A stretch of 64,000 nucleotides of DNA from Prochlorococcus marinus str. AS9601. Its GTDB lineage: Bacteria; Cyanobacteriota; Cyanobacteriia; PCC-6307; Cyanobiaceae. Each line of letters begins with the position of its first letter. Position 1 is the first letter of the stretch. The notes beneath the pieces were generated by a model, which was given only the letters and a program-made list of their open reading frames with translations, ran no database searches and was not told the origin of the DNA. The position numbers and the translations under genes are program-made. Below, piece after piece: positions 47,685 to 56,257 of the stretch. Location of the stretch: the NCBI RefSeq assembly GCF_000015645.1, contig NC_008816.1:248001-312000 (forward strand), in the 5' to 3' direction.

Positions 47685-47778
47685 CTTTAAATAAATCGAT
47701 TTAATAGTAAAAAAAAAATTAATTTTTGAAAGATTTAGCAACTGTCTGTAACCAACCTGTTAATTTCTTCGCGAACTT

Positions 47779-47803
47779 ATGATTTTACACTGTAAGATCA
47801 TAG
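47779..47803 (+). promoter_or_regulatory. Long inverted repeat just upstream of psbEFLJ
   Basis: Arms TATGATTTTACA and TGTAAGATCATA around a single C: 12 position pairs, 11 Watson-Crick and one G:U-type. It ends 17 bases before the psbE ATG. It could be an operator overlapping the promoter or a leader hairpin acting on psbE translation. The rest of the 136-base gap after ycf48 shows an A9-10 tract and no clear terminator. Confidence 0.5.
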
Positions 47804-47820
47804 GGTAAACATTTGTGATT

Positions 47821-48069
47821 ATGGCCGCAGGTTCAACGGGTGAACGCCCATTTTTTGAAATAATCACCAGTATTAGATACTGGATTATTCATGCAGTAAC
47901 ATTACCAGCTATCTTTATAGCAGGCTTCTTATTTGTATATACAGGCTTAGCTTACGATGCTTTCGGAACTCCTCGTCCAGACAGTTATTTCCAATCATCT
48001 GAATCTAAAGCACCTGTCGTAACACAAAGATATGAAGCTAAATCTCAACTAGATTTAAGAACAAAATAA
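47821..48069 (+). CDS. psbE: Cytochrome b559 alpha subunit
   Basis: 82 residues from ATG 47821; a GTG at 47815 in frame would add two residues but [17 protein letters not shown] is the usual start. Haem-ligand His24 lies in [19 protein letters not shown]. Photosystem II reaction-centre subunit that shares one haem with PsbF. First gene of psbE-psbF-psbL-psbJ. Confidence 0.97.
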
Positions 48070-48071
48070 CA

Positions 48072-48218
48072 ATGACTAATTCTCAAGCTCCAATGCAGGC
48101 TGCTGAAGTCCGCGTTTATCCTATATTTACTGTCCGTTGGCTAGCAGTTCACGCTCTAGCTATTCCATCAGTATTCTTTTTAGGTTCTATTGCTGCTATG
48201 CAATTCGTAGCCCGATAA
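48072..48218 (+). CDS. psbF: Cytochrome b559 beta subunit
   Basis: 48 residues, read directly from the [23 protein letters not shown] holds the haem-ligand His27; the chain ends AAMQFVAR, the conserved QFxxR terminus. It starts 2 bases after psbE, so it is translationally linked. Confidence 0.97.
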
Positions 48219-48229
48219 ATTTAACTATC

Positions 48230-48349
48230 ATGCAAGTAAACGAAAATCCTAACAAAGTTCCAGTTGAACTTAATCGTACAAGCCTTTATTTAGGCTTATT
48301 ATCAGTCTTTGTATTGGGAATTTTATTTTCCAGTTACTTTTTCAATTAA
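48230..48349 (+). CDS. psbL: Photosystem II protein PsbL
   Basis: 39 residues. [19 protein letters not shown] then [12 protein letters not shown] is the PsbL signature. The frame is open further upstream to 48137, but that part overlaps psbF and is not conserved; ATG 48230 is the start. PsbL sits at the photosystem II monomer interface and protects QA. Confidence 0.97.
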
Positions 48350-48358
48350 ATTAAAATC

Positions 48359-48556
48359 ATGAGTAAATTAAAAGGACCTGATGGAAGAATTCCAGATAGA
48401 CTTCCCGACGGTAGACCAGCAGTTGCATGGGAAAGAAGATGGACTGAAGGAACTCTTCCTTTATGGCTTGTTGCTACAGCAGGTGGAATTGCAGTTATCT
48501 TCGTTTTAGGAATATTCTTCTATGGTTCATACCAAGGAGTTGGGGCTGGAGGCTAA
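48359..48556 (+). CDS. psbJ: Photosystem II protein PsbJ
   Basis: 65 residues. [34 protein letters not shown] is the PsbJ helix and terminus. The N-terminal 25 residues ([23 protein letters not shown]) are longer than in many cyanobacteria (about 40 residues total), a feature I recall of marine picocyanobacteria. Last gene of the psbEFLJ operon, 9 bases after psbL. Confidence 0.96.
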   Translation: MSKLKGPDGRIPDRLPDGRPAVAWERRWTEGTLPLWLVATAGGIAVIFVLGIFFYGSYQGVGAGG

Positions 48557-48599
48557 CAATTCCTTACTTTGACCTGATAATCACTTATATCAAATAAGC

Positions 48600-49493
48600 C
48601 TAATAAGAATCAGTAAATATCCTTAGTTTCTCTTCTGTGGAGCTTGGGATATTTTCTTTTTTGGTGATTAATCCATCTTTTAATGAAAAATGAGACTTAC
48701 TTTTTGGCCTTTCTTTTTCAATTAATTTGGCTACTTCAAATATTATTTTATTAGCTACTTCAGTATTTGATCTAAGATTATCCAAAACCATCTCTACAGA
48801 AACTTCTTGATGAGTTTGATGCCAGCAATCATAATCGGTAACCATAGATAAAGAGGAGTAAGCTATTTCAGCTTCTTTAGCTAATCTTGCTTCTGTGTGG
48901 TTCGTCATTCCAATTATTGAACATCCCCAACTCCTATATAAATTAGATTCTGCTCTAGTTGAGAAAGCGGGACCTTCCATTGCTAGATAGGTACCCCCTC
49001 TATGCAATTGTCTACCGCCAGGAATATTTTTTTCTCCGATTTCACTTAAAATACGTGATAAATTTGTGCAGAAGGGATCTCCCATAGTTACGTGAGCAAC
49101 AGCTCCCTCGTTAAAGAAGGTTGCAGGTCTATTTTTTGTCCGGTCTATAAATTGATCTGGAACCACTATATCGAGTGGCCTTATCTGTTCTTGTAATGAA
49201 CCAACTGCTGATGGAGCAATAATCCACCTTACTCCTATTGATCTTAGAGCCCAAATATTTGCTTTGTAAGGGATTTCAGAAGGATTTAAACTATGCGTTC
49301 TGCCATGTCTAGGAATAAAAGCTATCTCTAAGTTTCCAAGATTATATACTTTTATTGAATCAGAAGGTTTACCATAGGGAGTATTGATTTCTAGTTCTCT
49401 TGAGTACTCTATTTGATCCATTGAATAAAATCCACTTCCACCAATCACTCCTAATCTTGATTTTTCAATTGGTAATAAATGTTCTTTATTCAT
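48600..49493 (-). CDS. mtnP: S-methyl-5'-thioadenosine phosphorylase
   Basis: 297 residues, nucleoside phosphorylase family. Salvages methylthioadenosine made in polyamine metabolism. RLGVIGGSGFY, FIPRHGRTHSLNPSEIPYKAN, AMEGPAFSTRAES and IGMTNHTEARLAKEAEI are diagnostic. Divergent from the SelD fusion gene with 10 bases between starts. Confidence 0.95.
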   Translation of the reverse strand: MNKEHLLPIEKSRLGVIGGSGFYSMDQIEYSRELEINTPYGKPSDSIKVYNLGNLEIAFIPRHGRTHSLNPSEIPYKANIWALRSIGVRWIIAPSAVGSLQEQIRPLDIVVPDQFIDRTKNRPATFFNEGAVAHVTMGDPFCTNLSRILSEIGEKNIPGGRQLHRGGTYLAMEGPAFSTRAESNLYRSWGCSIIGMTNHTEARLAKEAEIAYSSLSMVTDYDCWHQTHQEVSVEMVLDNLRSNTEVANKIIFEVAKLIEKERPKSKSHFSLKDGLITKKENIPSSTEEKLRIFTDSY

Positions 49494-49503
49494 AGTGATG
49501 TAA

Positions 49504-51675
49504 ATGACTTTTAATCATCTGGTACTAATTGGAGGAGGGCACTCAAATGTTTCTTTATTGAAGAAATGGTTAATGTTTCCGAAATTAATGCCAGAAATTC
49601 CTGTTTCAATTATATCTAGAGATTCTCATTTAGTTTACTCGGCTTTATTCCCATCGGTAATTTCAAAATCAATCACATTAGAAGAGAGTTTAATTGATAT
49701 AAAATCTTTAGCAAAAAATGCAAAAGTATCTTTTATAGAAGAAGAAGTAAAGGATATTGATTTCAATTTAAAGAAAATTGTTTTAAGTAATAGACCTTCA
49801 GTTAATTATTCGAAGTTGGTGCTTAATTATGGAAGTCAAACAATAATTCCAAAAGAATTTGAATCACAAGTTAAAAATCGAAATGCTTTTTCAATTAAAC
49901 CTTTTTTAAGTGCTTATGACTCAATACTTAAAGAGGACATTTTTGATTCAGTTAATGAACTTCCATTTGTAATTGTTGGGAGTGGACTCGCTGCAATTGA
50001 AGTATCATATGCTTTGAGAAAAAGATGGGGAGATAGACCTTTAAAACTATTATGTGATTCAAGAAAAATTAATAATAAAATCCTAAAAAGTTTACGGAAT
50101 TCCAATATTGAATTAGTTGAAAAACTTCATTTTGATTATGGTAAGCTTCTTTTATGCACTGGAAATACGTCTCCGTTATGGGTACAAAAAAAATTATTAG
50201 ATTCGGATTCTCATAGCAGAATAATTACAAATCAGAATTTGCAGATAAAAAGTTTCTCTGGAATCTTTGCTGTCGGTGATTGTGCAGTTGTAGGTTCAGC
50301 AAAAAGACCAGCATCGGGAGTTTTTGCAGTAAAAGTTGTAAATACATTAGTACAAAATCTAAAAAAAGATGTAGAAGGTAGATCATTAAAAAAGTGGTTT
50401 CCTCAAAAGATCGGATTGCAAATACTAAATATATTTCCAAGCCATCATCCAAAGGCTTTTGCAATTTATCACAATTTTGTTTTCGGCCCTTCTTTTATTT
50501 TTTGGATTTTAAAGCAAAAAATTGATATCAACTTTATTAAAAAGTTCAGATCAAAAAGGCTAATTATGAAAAGTAGTGAAAAAAGTATCTCAATTAATGA
50601 TTGCAGAGGATGTGCAGCTAAAATTCCTCAATTTGTTTTGAACAAATCATTAATAAATTCTAATTTAAATTCTTTTGCCTCATCACCTGAAGATTCAGTT
50701 GAGATATATAAAAATGGTCAAGATATTATATTGCAAAGTGTAGATGGATTTCCTGCTTTGGTAAGTGATCCTTGGCTTAATGCAAAAATTACTACTTTGC
50801 ATGCTTGCTCAGATTTGTGGGCATGTGGAGCAAAACTTTCATCAGCGCAGGCTTTAATTTCATTACCAAAAGTTGAAAGGGAATTTCAGAGTTACCTCTT
50901 TACTCAATCACTTCAAGGTATTAAATCAACAGTTGAAGATCATGGAGGCGAACTACTTGGAGGCCATACTTTCGAGGCAAGAAGTTTTGTAAATAAACCT
51001 TATTCATTAGGAATAGATATTTCTTTAACAGTTCAAGGTATTTTAAAAAATGGAGCAAAACCATGGCTTAAATCTGGAATGAATATTGGAGATATTCTCA
51101 TGATGTCTAGACCTCTAGGCGTTGGGATCTACTTTGCCGGTCAAATGCAAAATATTAATATGCTAGGTAGTTCTTCTGAAGTAATTAATAATTTAGTAAA
51201 GAGTCAGCAATATTTGATTGATGAAATTTATCTTTTTCAAAATGAATTTAAAGAATCATTAGTAAATGCTGCCACTGACATTACTGGATATGGATTTATT
51301 GGACATCTTAAAGAAATGGTTGAATCATCTAATTTATATCGGCAAAGTAATAATCTTGAGCCAATAAAAGTTTTATTAGATTTATTTGCATTTAAAGCTT
51401 ATCCTGGAGTATTTGATCTAATAAGAAAAGATGTTAAAAGTACTTTCTTTGAATCTAATAGAGAAATATTTGACAAAATTTATAAAGTAAATAATCAAAA
51501 AAGAATAATTAATTTTTTAAACGAAAAGTCATTAGATAAAAAGACTTTTAACGAGAGAATATCACTATTATTAGATCCTCAAACATGTGGCCCCTTGTTG
51601 ATTAGTTGCAACCGTAAATATGAAAATGTTCTAAAGGATAAATGGTACAAGGTTGGAGAGGTTGTAAAAATGTAA
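49504..51675 (+). CDS. selD: FAD oxidoreductase-selenophosphate synthetase (SelD) fusion
   Basis: 723 residues in two parts. Residues about 1-345 are an NDH-2/pyridine nucleotide-disulphide-type flavoprotein: LVLIGGGHSNVSLLKKW is the FAD-binding loop, VIVGSGLAAIEVSYAL the nucleotide loop, and GIFAVGDCAVVG the second FAD motif. Residues about 360-723 are SelD, with the catalytic-position Cys in NDCRGCAAKIP (Cys367, Cys370; no selenocysteine), GLRRQSVDGFPAL-like LQSVDGFPALVSDPW and DITGYGFIGHLKEM. SelD makes selenophosphate from selenide and ATP; the flavoprotein half may supply reduced selenium. Tail to tail with the nucleotidyltransferase gene, no gap. Confidence 0.92.
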   Translation: MTFNHLVLIGGGHSNVSLLKKWLMFPKLMPEIPVSIISRDSHLVYSALFPSVISKSITLEESLIDIKSLAKNAKVSFIEEEVKDIDFNLKKIVLSNRPSVNYSKLVLNYGSQTIIPKEFESQVKNRNAFSIKPFLSAYDSILKEDIFDSVNELPFVIVGSGLAAIEVSYALRKRWGDRPLKLLCDSRKINNKILKSLRNSNIELVEKLHFDYGKLLLCTGNTSPLWVQKKLLDSDSHSRIITNQNLQIKSFSGIFAVGDCAVVGSAKRPASGVFAVKVVNTLVQNLKKDVEGRSLKKWFPQKIGLQILNIFPSHHPKAFAIYHNFVFGPSFIFWILKQKIDINFIKKFRSKRLIMKSSEKSISINDCRGCAAKIPQFVLNKSLINSNLNSFASSPEDSVEIYKNGQDIILQSVDGFPALVSDPWLNAKITTLHACSDLWACGAKLSSAQALISLPKVEREFQSYLFTQSLQGIKSTVEDHGGELLGGHTFEARSFVNKPYSLGIDISLTVQGILKNGAKPWLKSGMNIGDILMMSRPLGVGIYFAGQMQNINMLGSSSEVINNLVKSQQYLIDEIYLFQNEFKESLVNAATDITGYGFIGHLKEMVESSNLYRQSNNLEPIKVLLDLFAFKAYPGVFDLIRKDVKSTFFESNREIFDKIYKVNNQKRIINFLNEKSLDKKTFNERISLLLDPQTCGPLLISCNRKYENVLKDKWYKVGEVVKM

Positions 51676-52923
51676 TTAATTTCTATTTAATTTGTCAATT
51701 TCTAAATATCTTAATCTTTTGATTTCCTTTCCCATCTCCTTCCCTGGTTCCCATCCCTCTTTTTTTAATGTTTCTCCATCTTTTTTTGATTTTATGAATT
51801 TGTAAATAAATAACCACTTAAACAATTTACGCCAGTATGGTCCTCCATCACAAATTAATAATTTGACTGTCTCATCATTAAGGTTTCTGTCCTCAATAAA
51901 TTCTGTCCAACTTGATGGAGAAAAATGATTGAAATCTTTTTGGTTTTTATTTAATATCTTTTTGATATTTAAATAATCTTCTAATATTTTTATCTCACTA
52001 TTATTCACTAAAAATCTTTGACATCCTTTTTCTAAATCTTCTGAATCTTTTAATAAGTAAAGCATATGATTTCCCTTTAACTTCTTAATCCAATTTAGTC
52101 CTCTTAAAAACCGTTTATCGACTTTAATATTTTCATTTAAGATTGAGATAACTTCCCATTTATTAATTATCGAAATTACATTAGTCAAATTATCGTGTTT
52201 GCATATTTCAGCTAGTTCCATCCTTATTCGCATGCCTATTGCAGGAGGGTAAATCATTTTCTGATGAGTTTCTGAACTTTTCCATGGCCATTGTCTAACT
52301 GTTTCTTGAGATTGTTTCAGGGTATCATTTGAAATATTGAAATCTAACCTTGAGGCATATTTTGCACATCTAATTAATCTACTTGGATCATCTGAAATAC
52401 TATTACTGTGAAGTAAGTTCAATGTTTTACTTTTTATATCAGAAATTCCTCCATAAAGATCATAGATTTCCCTTTTCGAGACCTCGAAGGCTATTGAATT
52501 TATAGAGAAATCTCTCCTCTTAAGATCCTCCTCGATAGTACTTTTATTTACTGTGGGATTTAAGCCTGGAGCAGAATAAATTTCTTTTCTTGCAGAAGCA
52601 ATATCAATTTTATAGTCATTAATATTTATTTCTACAGTGTTGTATAAATTAAATTCTTTGATCAAACATAAATCTACATTTACAATGTTTTTTTTTATAA
52701 ATTTTGCAAGAGCAATAGAGGATCCTTCAATAACAAGATCAATATCTACAGGTTCAGAAAACGATTTTTTGTGGAATTTACTAATTAACAAATCTCTTAA
52801 ATAACCGCCAACAAAAGCCACTTTAGTATTGTTATTAGATTCTATGTATTTAGTAATAAGGTTATATAGATTAAATGGAGTTTTGATTAATTCTCCTTGG
52901 ATGTAATCAGAGATATCGTTCAT
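51676..52923 (-). CDS. CCA tRNA nucleotidyltransferase / poly(A) polymerase family
   Basis: 415 residues, class II nucleotidyltransferase. VAFVGGYLRDLLI and PVDIDLVIEG give the GG-x(8)-DxD active site; EEDLKRRDFSINSIAF and DDPSRLIRCAKYASRLDF are the following head/neck motifs. Adds or repairs tRNA 3' CCA, needed here because the tRNA genes do not encode CCA; cyanobacteria often split A- and CC-adding activities, which sequence reading alone does not settle. It follows uvrD by 5 bases. Confidence 0.9.
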   Translation of the reverse strand: MNDISDYIQGELIKTPFNLYNLITKYIESNNNTKVAFVGGYLRDLLISKFHKKSFSEPVDIDLVIEGSSIALAKFIKKNIVNVDLCLIKEFNLYNTVEININDYKIDIASARKEIYSAPGLNPTVNKSTIEEDLKRRDFSINSIAFEVSKREIYDLYGGISDIKSKTLNLLHSNSISDDPSRLIRCAKYASRLDFNISNDTLKQSQETVRQWPWKSSETHQKMIYPPAIGMRIRMELAEICKHDNLTNVISIINKWEVISILNENIKVDKRFLRGLNWIKKLKGNHMLYLLKDSEDLEKGCQRFLVNNSEIKILEDYLNIKKILNKNQKDFNHFSPSSWTEFIEDRNLNDETVKLLICDGGPYWRKLFKWLFIYKFIKSKKDGETLKKEGWEPGKEMGKEIKRLRYLEIDKLNRN

Positions 52924-52928
52924 GATTT

Positions 52929-55337
52929 TTAACTTACATAACGAATTGGAGCTAATCTGGGATCTAGAATTTTACTTCCTTTATCACCAAATTTTACTGC
53001 TAAAGATATTTTTTCCCCACTCCCAAAAATATGTATTATTTCACCTTTCCCAAATTTTGTGTGAATTAGCTTATCTCCAACTATCCAGCTTTTCCCTTTA
53101 CTTGGCCCTGAATATAATTTCCTTACTGCATTTATTGGTTTGTTAACAAATTCATTTGGATTGTTCCGATCAACTCTTGTTAAGCGATCAAGATGCAAAT
53201 CTCTTCTAATTGAAGCACCACCAGTTTGTGGTAATTCGCCATCCATTAAATCTTCGGGTATCTCCGAAAGAAATATTGAAGGTATTGTTGCTTCACGCAT
53301 TCCACCCCATAATCTTCTTTCTCTGGCATGACTTAAGAAAACTCTTTCTTTAGCTCTAGTAATACCTACATAGCATAATCTTCTTTCCTCTTCAAGAAGT
53401 GAGGGAGTATCTATTGATCTATGGCTAGGGAAGAGACCTTGTTCTAGCCCAGTGATAAAAACATTTTGAAATTCTAAACCTTTACTATTATGCAGAGTCA
53501 TGAGAGTTACAGAGTTAGGATTATTTTTCTTCGTATCATTATCAGTTGTTAAGGCTGCTGTAGAAAGAAATCCCTCTACATCTCCACTTTCTGTTTCTTC
53601 TTCATATTGAGTAGCTGCATTAATTAGTTCTTGTAAGTTATTTCTTCTATCTTCAGATTCTTCAGACCCATTAGAGAGCAAGTCACTTAAATAACCACTT
53701 TTTTCTAATATAAGTTGTAGTAGTTGAGCTGGACCAGAATTTTCAAGGTAACACAGTAGATCATTCATAACTGCAGTAAATTTATTAATTCCTTTTGATG
53801 ATCGGCCTATTGTTTCTTCAAGACTTTGCTTATCATTAAGAACCTCCCATAATGGGATATTTAACCTATTAGATAGTTCATTAAGTTTTTGAATAGTAGT
53901 CTTACCAATCCCTCTTCTAGGAACATTAATGATTCGTAAAAGACTAACGTTATCTGAAGAATTAACCAGAACTTTCAAATATGCTATTGCATCTTTAATT
54001 TCTCTTCGATCATAAAAACGTAATCCTCCAAAAATTGTATAAGGAATGCGCCACCTTACAAGAGATTCTTCTAATACTCTCGACTGAGCTCTGGTTCGAT
54101 ATAAAATTGCAAAATTTTTCCAAATTGGGTTTTGATTATAGTTATTGAGTGATTTTATTTTATTGGTAATTGCTTCTGCCTCGGAAATTTCATCATCACA
54201 GCTGAGTAACGTTAAAAGTTCCCCCTTTTCTTTAGTAGCCTTTAAAACTTTGTCAATTCTTTCAGAGTTGTTTTCAATTAGTGAGTTTGCAGCATCAAGT
54301 ATATTGGAAGATGACCTATAATTTTCTTCCAATTTAATTAAAGATGATTTTGTATCGTCATTGATAGAAGTCTTAAAATCTTCTTGAAAACCAATTAAAA
54401 TTCTGAAGTCAGCTGCTCTGAAACTATAAATACTTTGATCAGCATCTCCAACTACAAAAATTGACCGATCTTCCCAATTGAAGAATTTTTTTGGTTCAGT
54501 ATTTCCAGCCGTAATTAATTTTATAAGTTCATATTGTGTTCTATTTGTGTCTTGATATTCGTCAACTAAAATATGTTTAAATCTTTTGTGCCAGTAATCT
54601 CTGACTATATCATTTTGCCTCAATAAGAAAACAGGCAAAAGTAAAAGATCATCAAAATCTAAAGAATTATTTTTTGAGAGCGATATTCTATATCTCTTGT
54701 AGGCTTCTGCAACTGTTTTATCAAAATTATTATCTGCTTTTTCTAAAAGATCATTAGAAGTTAAGCATTGATTTTTAGCATTACTTATTAATCTTTTAAT
54801 CTTTTTGGGATCATATCTTTTTGGATCAAGATTCATATCTTGACTGATAATTTCTTTTACTAATGTTTGAGAATCTGTTTCATCGTAAATTGAAAATTGC
54901 CTTGTCCATTTTAGGCCTTCTGGATCAGTATATTTTTCAATATCGTATCTCAGAAGTCTTGAAAATAAAGAATGGAAGGTACCGATCCAAAGGTTCTGAA
55001 GCCTGTCTTTGTGAACGTTTGTTCTTAATTGATTTTGATCAATTTCTTTGAGAGTTGTCCAAGGCTGGCCAAATTGATTAAAAGCTAGTTCTTGGGCCAG
55101 AAGAACCTCTAATCTAGCTTTCATTTCTTTAGCAGCTTTGTTAGTGAAAGTTACTGCGAGAATGTTATAGGGATCTATAGAGTTACCTTCAATAAGGTTT
55201 GCAATTCTGTGAGTAAGTGCCTTAGTTTTTCCGCTACCTGCACCTGCTACAACTAATAGTGGTCCATAAACATGTTTTACTGCTTGAAGTTGTTGATTGT
55301 TTAGGGACTTAAAAAGGAAATTGTTGTTTTGAGGCAC
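52929..55337 (-). CDS. uvrD: UvrD/PcrA-type superfamily 1 DNA helicase
   Basis: 802 residues. Motif I VVAGAGSGKTKALTHRI, motif II ILVDEYQDTNRTQYEL, motif III VVGDADQSIYSFRAAD, motif IV LEENYRSSSNIL, motif V VTLMTLHNSKGLEF and motif VI RRLCYVGITRAKERVF are all intact. 3'-5' helicase for excision and mismatch repair and removal of RecA or stalled forks. The C-terminal DKLIHTKFGKGEI is the Tudor-like PcrA/UvrD tail. The small 68-residue gene upstream may be co-transcribed. Confidence 0.96.
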   Translation of the reverse strand: MPQNNNFLFKSLNNQQLQAVKHVYGPLLVVAGAGSGKTKALTHRIANLIEGNSIDPYNILAVTFTNKAAKEMKARLEVLLAQELAFNQFGQPWTTLKEIDQNQLRTNVHKDRLQNLWIGTFHSLFSRLLRYDIEKYTDPEGLKWTRQFSIYDETDSQTLVKEIISQDMNLDPKRYDPKKIKRLISNAKNQCLTSNDLLEKADNNFDKTVAEAYKRYRISLSKNNSLDFDDLLLLPVFLLRQNDIVRDYWHKRFKHILVDEYQDTNRTQYELIKLITAGNTEPKKFFNWEDRSIFVVGDADQSIYSFRAADFRILIGFQEDFKTSINDDTKSSLIKLEENYRSSSNILDAANSLIENNSERIDKVLKATKEKGELLTLLSCDDEISEAEAITNKIKSLNNYNQNPIWKNFAILYRTRAQSRVLEESLVRWRIPYTIFGGLRFYDRREIKDAIAYLKVLVNSSDNVSLLRIINVPRRGIGKTTIQKLNELSNRLNIPLWEVLNDKQSLEETIGRSSKGINKFTAVMNDLLCYLENSGPAQLLQLILEKSGYLSDLLSNGSEESEDRRNNLQELINAATQYEEETESGDVEGFLSTAALTTDNDTKKNNPNSVTLMTLHNSKGLEFQNVFITGLEQGLFPSHRSIDTPSLLEEERRLCYVGITRAKERVFLSHARERRLWGGMREATIPSIFLSEIPEDLMDGELPQTGGASIRRDLHLDRLTRVDRNNPNEFVNKPINAVRKLYSGPSKGKSWIVGDKLIHTKFGKGEIIHIFGSGEKISLAVKFGDKGSKILDPRLAPIRYVS

Positions 55338-55359
55338 TTTTGGAAGGGTTTTTCAAAAA

Positions 55360-55566
55360 TCAGACTTTACTACGAGATTCAGAATCCGTTTCTAGATCTT
55401 CTAAAGCTTTTTTTAAATTTATAAGTTCATTATTGTTATTAATTATTTCTTCAAATTTATTTTGTGGCATCTTTAATCTCATACTTCTGTCTAGAATTTC
55501 TTTTTCCAATCTTTTTTTATATGTAGAAATAAGTTTCTTTGATAATTTTAAATCCTGTTGATCCAA
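55360..55566 (-). CDS. Small charged, helical hypothetical protein
   Basis: 68 residues from a TTG at 55566 (first possible start after an in-frame stop). Highly charged, no hydrophobic span, Lys/Glu/Leu-rich with heptad-like spacing (LKLSKKLISTYKKRLEKEI), so probably a helical or coiled-coil protein. No recognised family. It lies 22 bases upstream of uvrD on the same strand. The opposite strand also has an open frame of 73 codons, but its Ser/Phe/Leu-rich translation looks like a shadow. Confidence 0.5.
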   Translation of the reverse strand: MDQQDLKLSKKLISTYKKRLEKEILDRSMRLKMPQNKFEEIINNNNELINLKKALEDLETDSESRSKV

Positions 55567-55714
55567 AACTTTATTAAAAATGTAGTCTTATATTAGCGAA
55601 AAAAAAATTTTTATTTGAATTATTTCAACTATCACTTTGGAATAAAGTTATTAATTAAGAAGCGTTGCGTTAAGTTTGAAATTATATTGTTTTTACTAGC
55701 TTTGTATTATTCTT

Positions 55715-55726
55715 AAGATCGATCTT
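55715..55726 (+). promoter_or_regulatory. Palindrome at the presumed cpeB transcription start
   Basis: AAGATCGATCTT, a perfect 12-base palindrome, begins 4 bases after a TATTAT -10-like hexamer (55705-55710) and ends 18 bases before the cpeB ATG, so it overlaps the expected start of transcription. AGGA directly abuts the ATG. Confidence 0.4.
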
Positions 55727-55744
55727 TAAATTTTTACTTCAGGA

Positions 55745-56257
55745 ATGTCAGTTTCAAAGGATAAACAACTATTGTCAGCCGATAAGAAATTAAATGATTT
55801 AAGCAATATAAAAGAATTTATTAATAGTGCAAACTCAAGATTAGATGCAATAACCTCAATAACCAATAATTCACATGCAATCGCAGCAGACGCTGTAACA
55901 GCAATGATTTGCGAAAATCAAGATTCACTTAATTCAAAAATATCTTTAAATACAACTAACAAGATGTCCGTTTGTTTAAGAGATGGAGAAATAATCCTAA
56001 GGATTGTTGCTTATCTTTTGATTTCTAATGACGAATCAGTTTTAGAAAAAAGTTGTTTGATGGATCTTAAAAATACTTATCTTGCTCTTGGTGTACCTTT
56101 AAGAAATGCAAGAAGGGTTTTTGAATTAATGCGAGATGCAACTATCTCTGATTTGAATTCAACAGTTAAAAAAATGCATGGAGACAAAGGCTTTCTTCCT
56201 AAATTAATATCTGAAACAGAGTTTCAATTTGAAAGGATAATTAATCTTTTAAACTAG
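55745..56257 (+). CDS. cpeB: Degenerate phycoerythrin beta subunit
   Basis: 170 residues, usual beta-phycoerythrin length about 180. The phycobiliprotein core is recognisable: [49 protein letters not shown] and [18 protein letters not shown], then [22 protein letters not shown]. The central chromophore cysteine (Cys77, classical beta-82) and a Cys at 56 (beta-61 position) remain; the beta-50 and C-terminal beta-158 cysteines are gone. No alpha subunit or linkers are nearby. Known in high-light Prochlorococcus as a relic that binds one phycoerythrobilin, possibly as a photoreceptor. It overlaps the convergent cpeS-like gene by 17 bases. Confidence 0.9.
   Translation: MSVSKDKQLLSADKKLNDLSNIKEFINSANSRLDAITSITNNSHAIAADAVTAMICENQDSLNSKISLNTTNKMSVCLRDGEIILRIVAYLLISNDESVLEKSCLMDLKNTYLALGVPLRNARRVFELMRDATISDLNSTVKKMHGDKGFLPKLISETEFQFERIINLLN

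Noticed and set aside
48137-48349. Extended frame upstream of psbL
   Set aside because: The first 31 codons are psbF read in another frame; the real PsbL starts at 48230.
55340-55561. Plus-strand open frame opposite the 68-residue gene upstream of uvrD
   Set aside because: Its Ser/Phe/Leu-rich translation is typical of the reverse of charged, A-rich coding DNA; the minus-strand frame is preferred.
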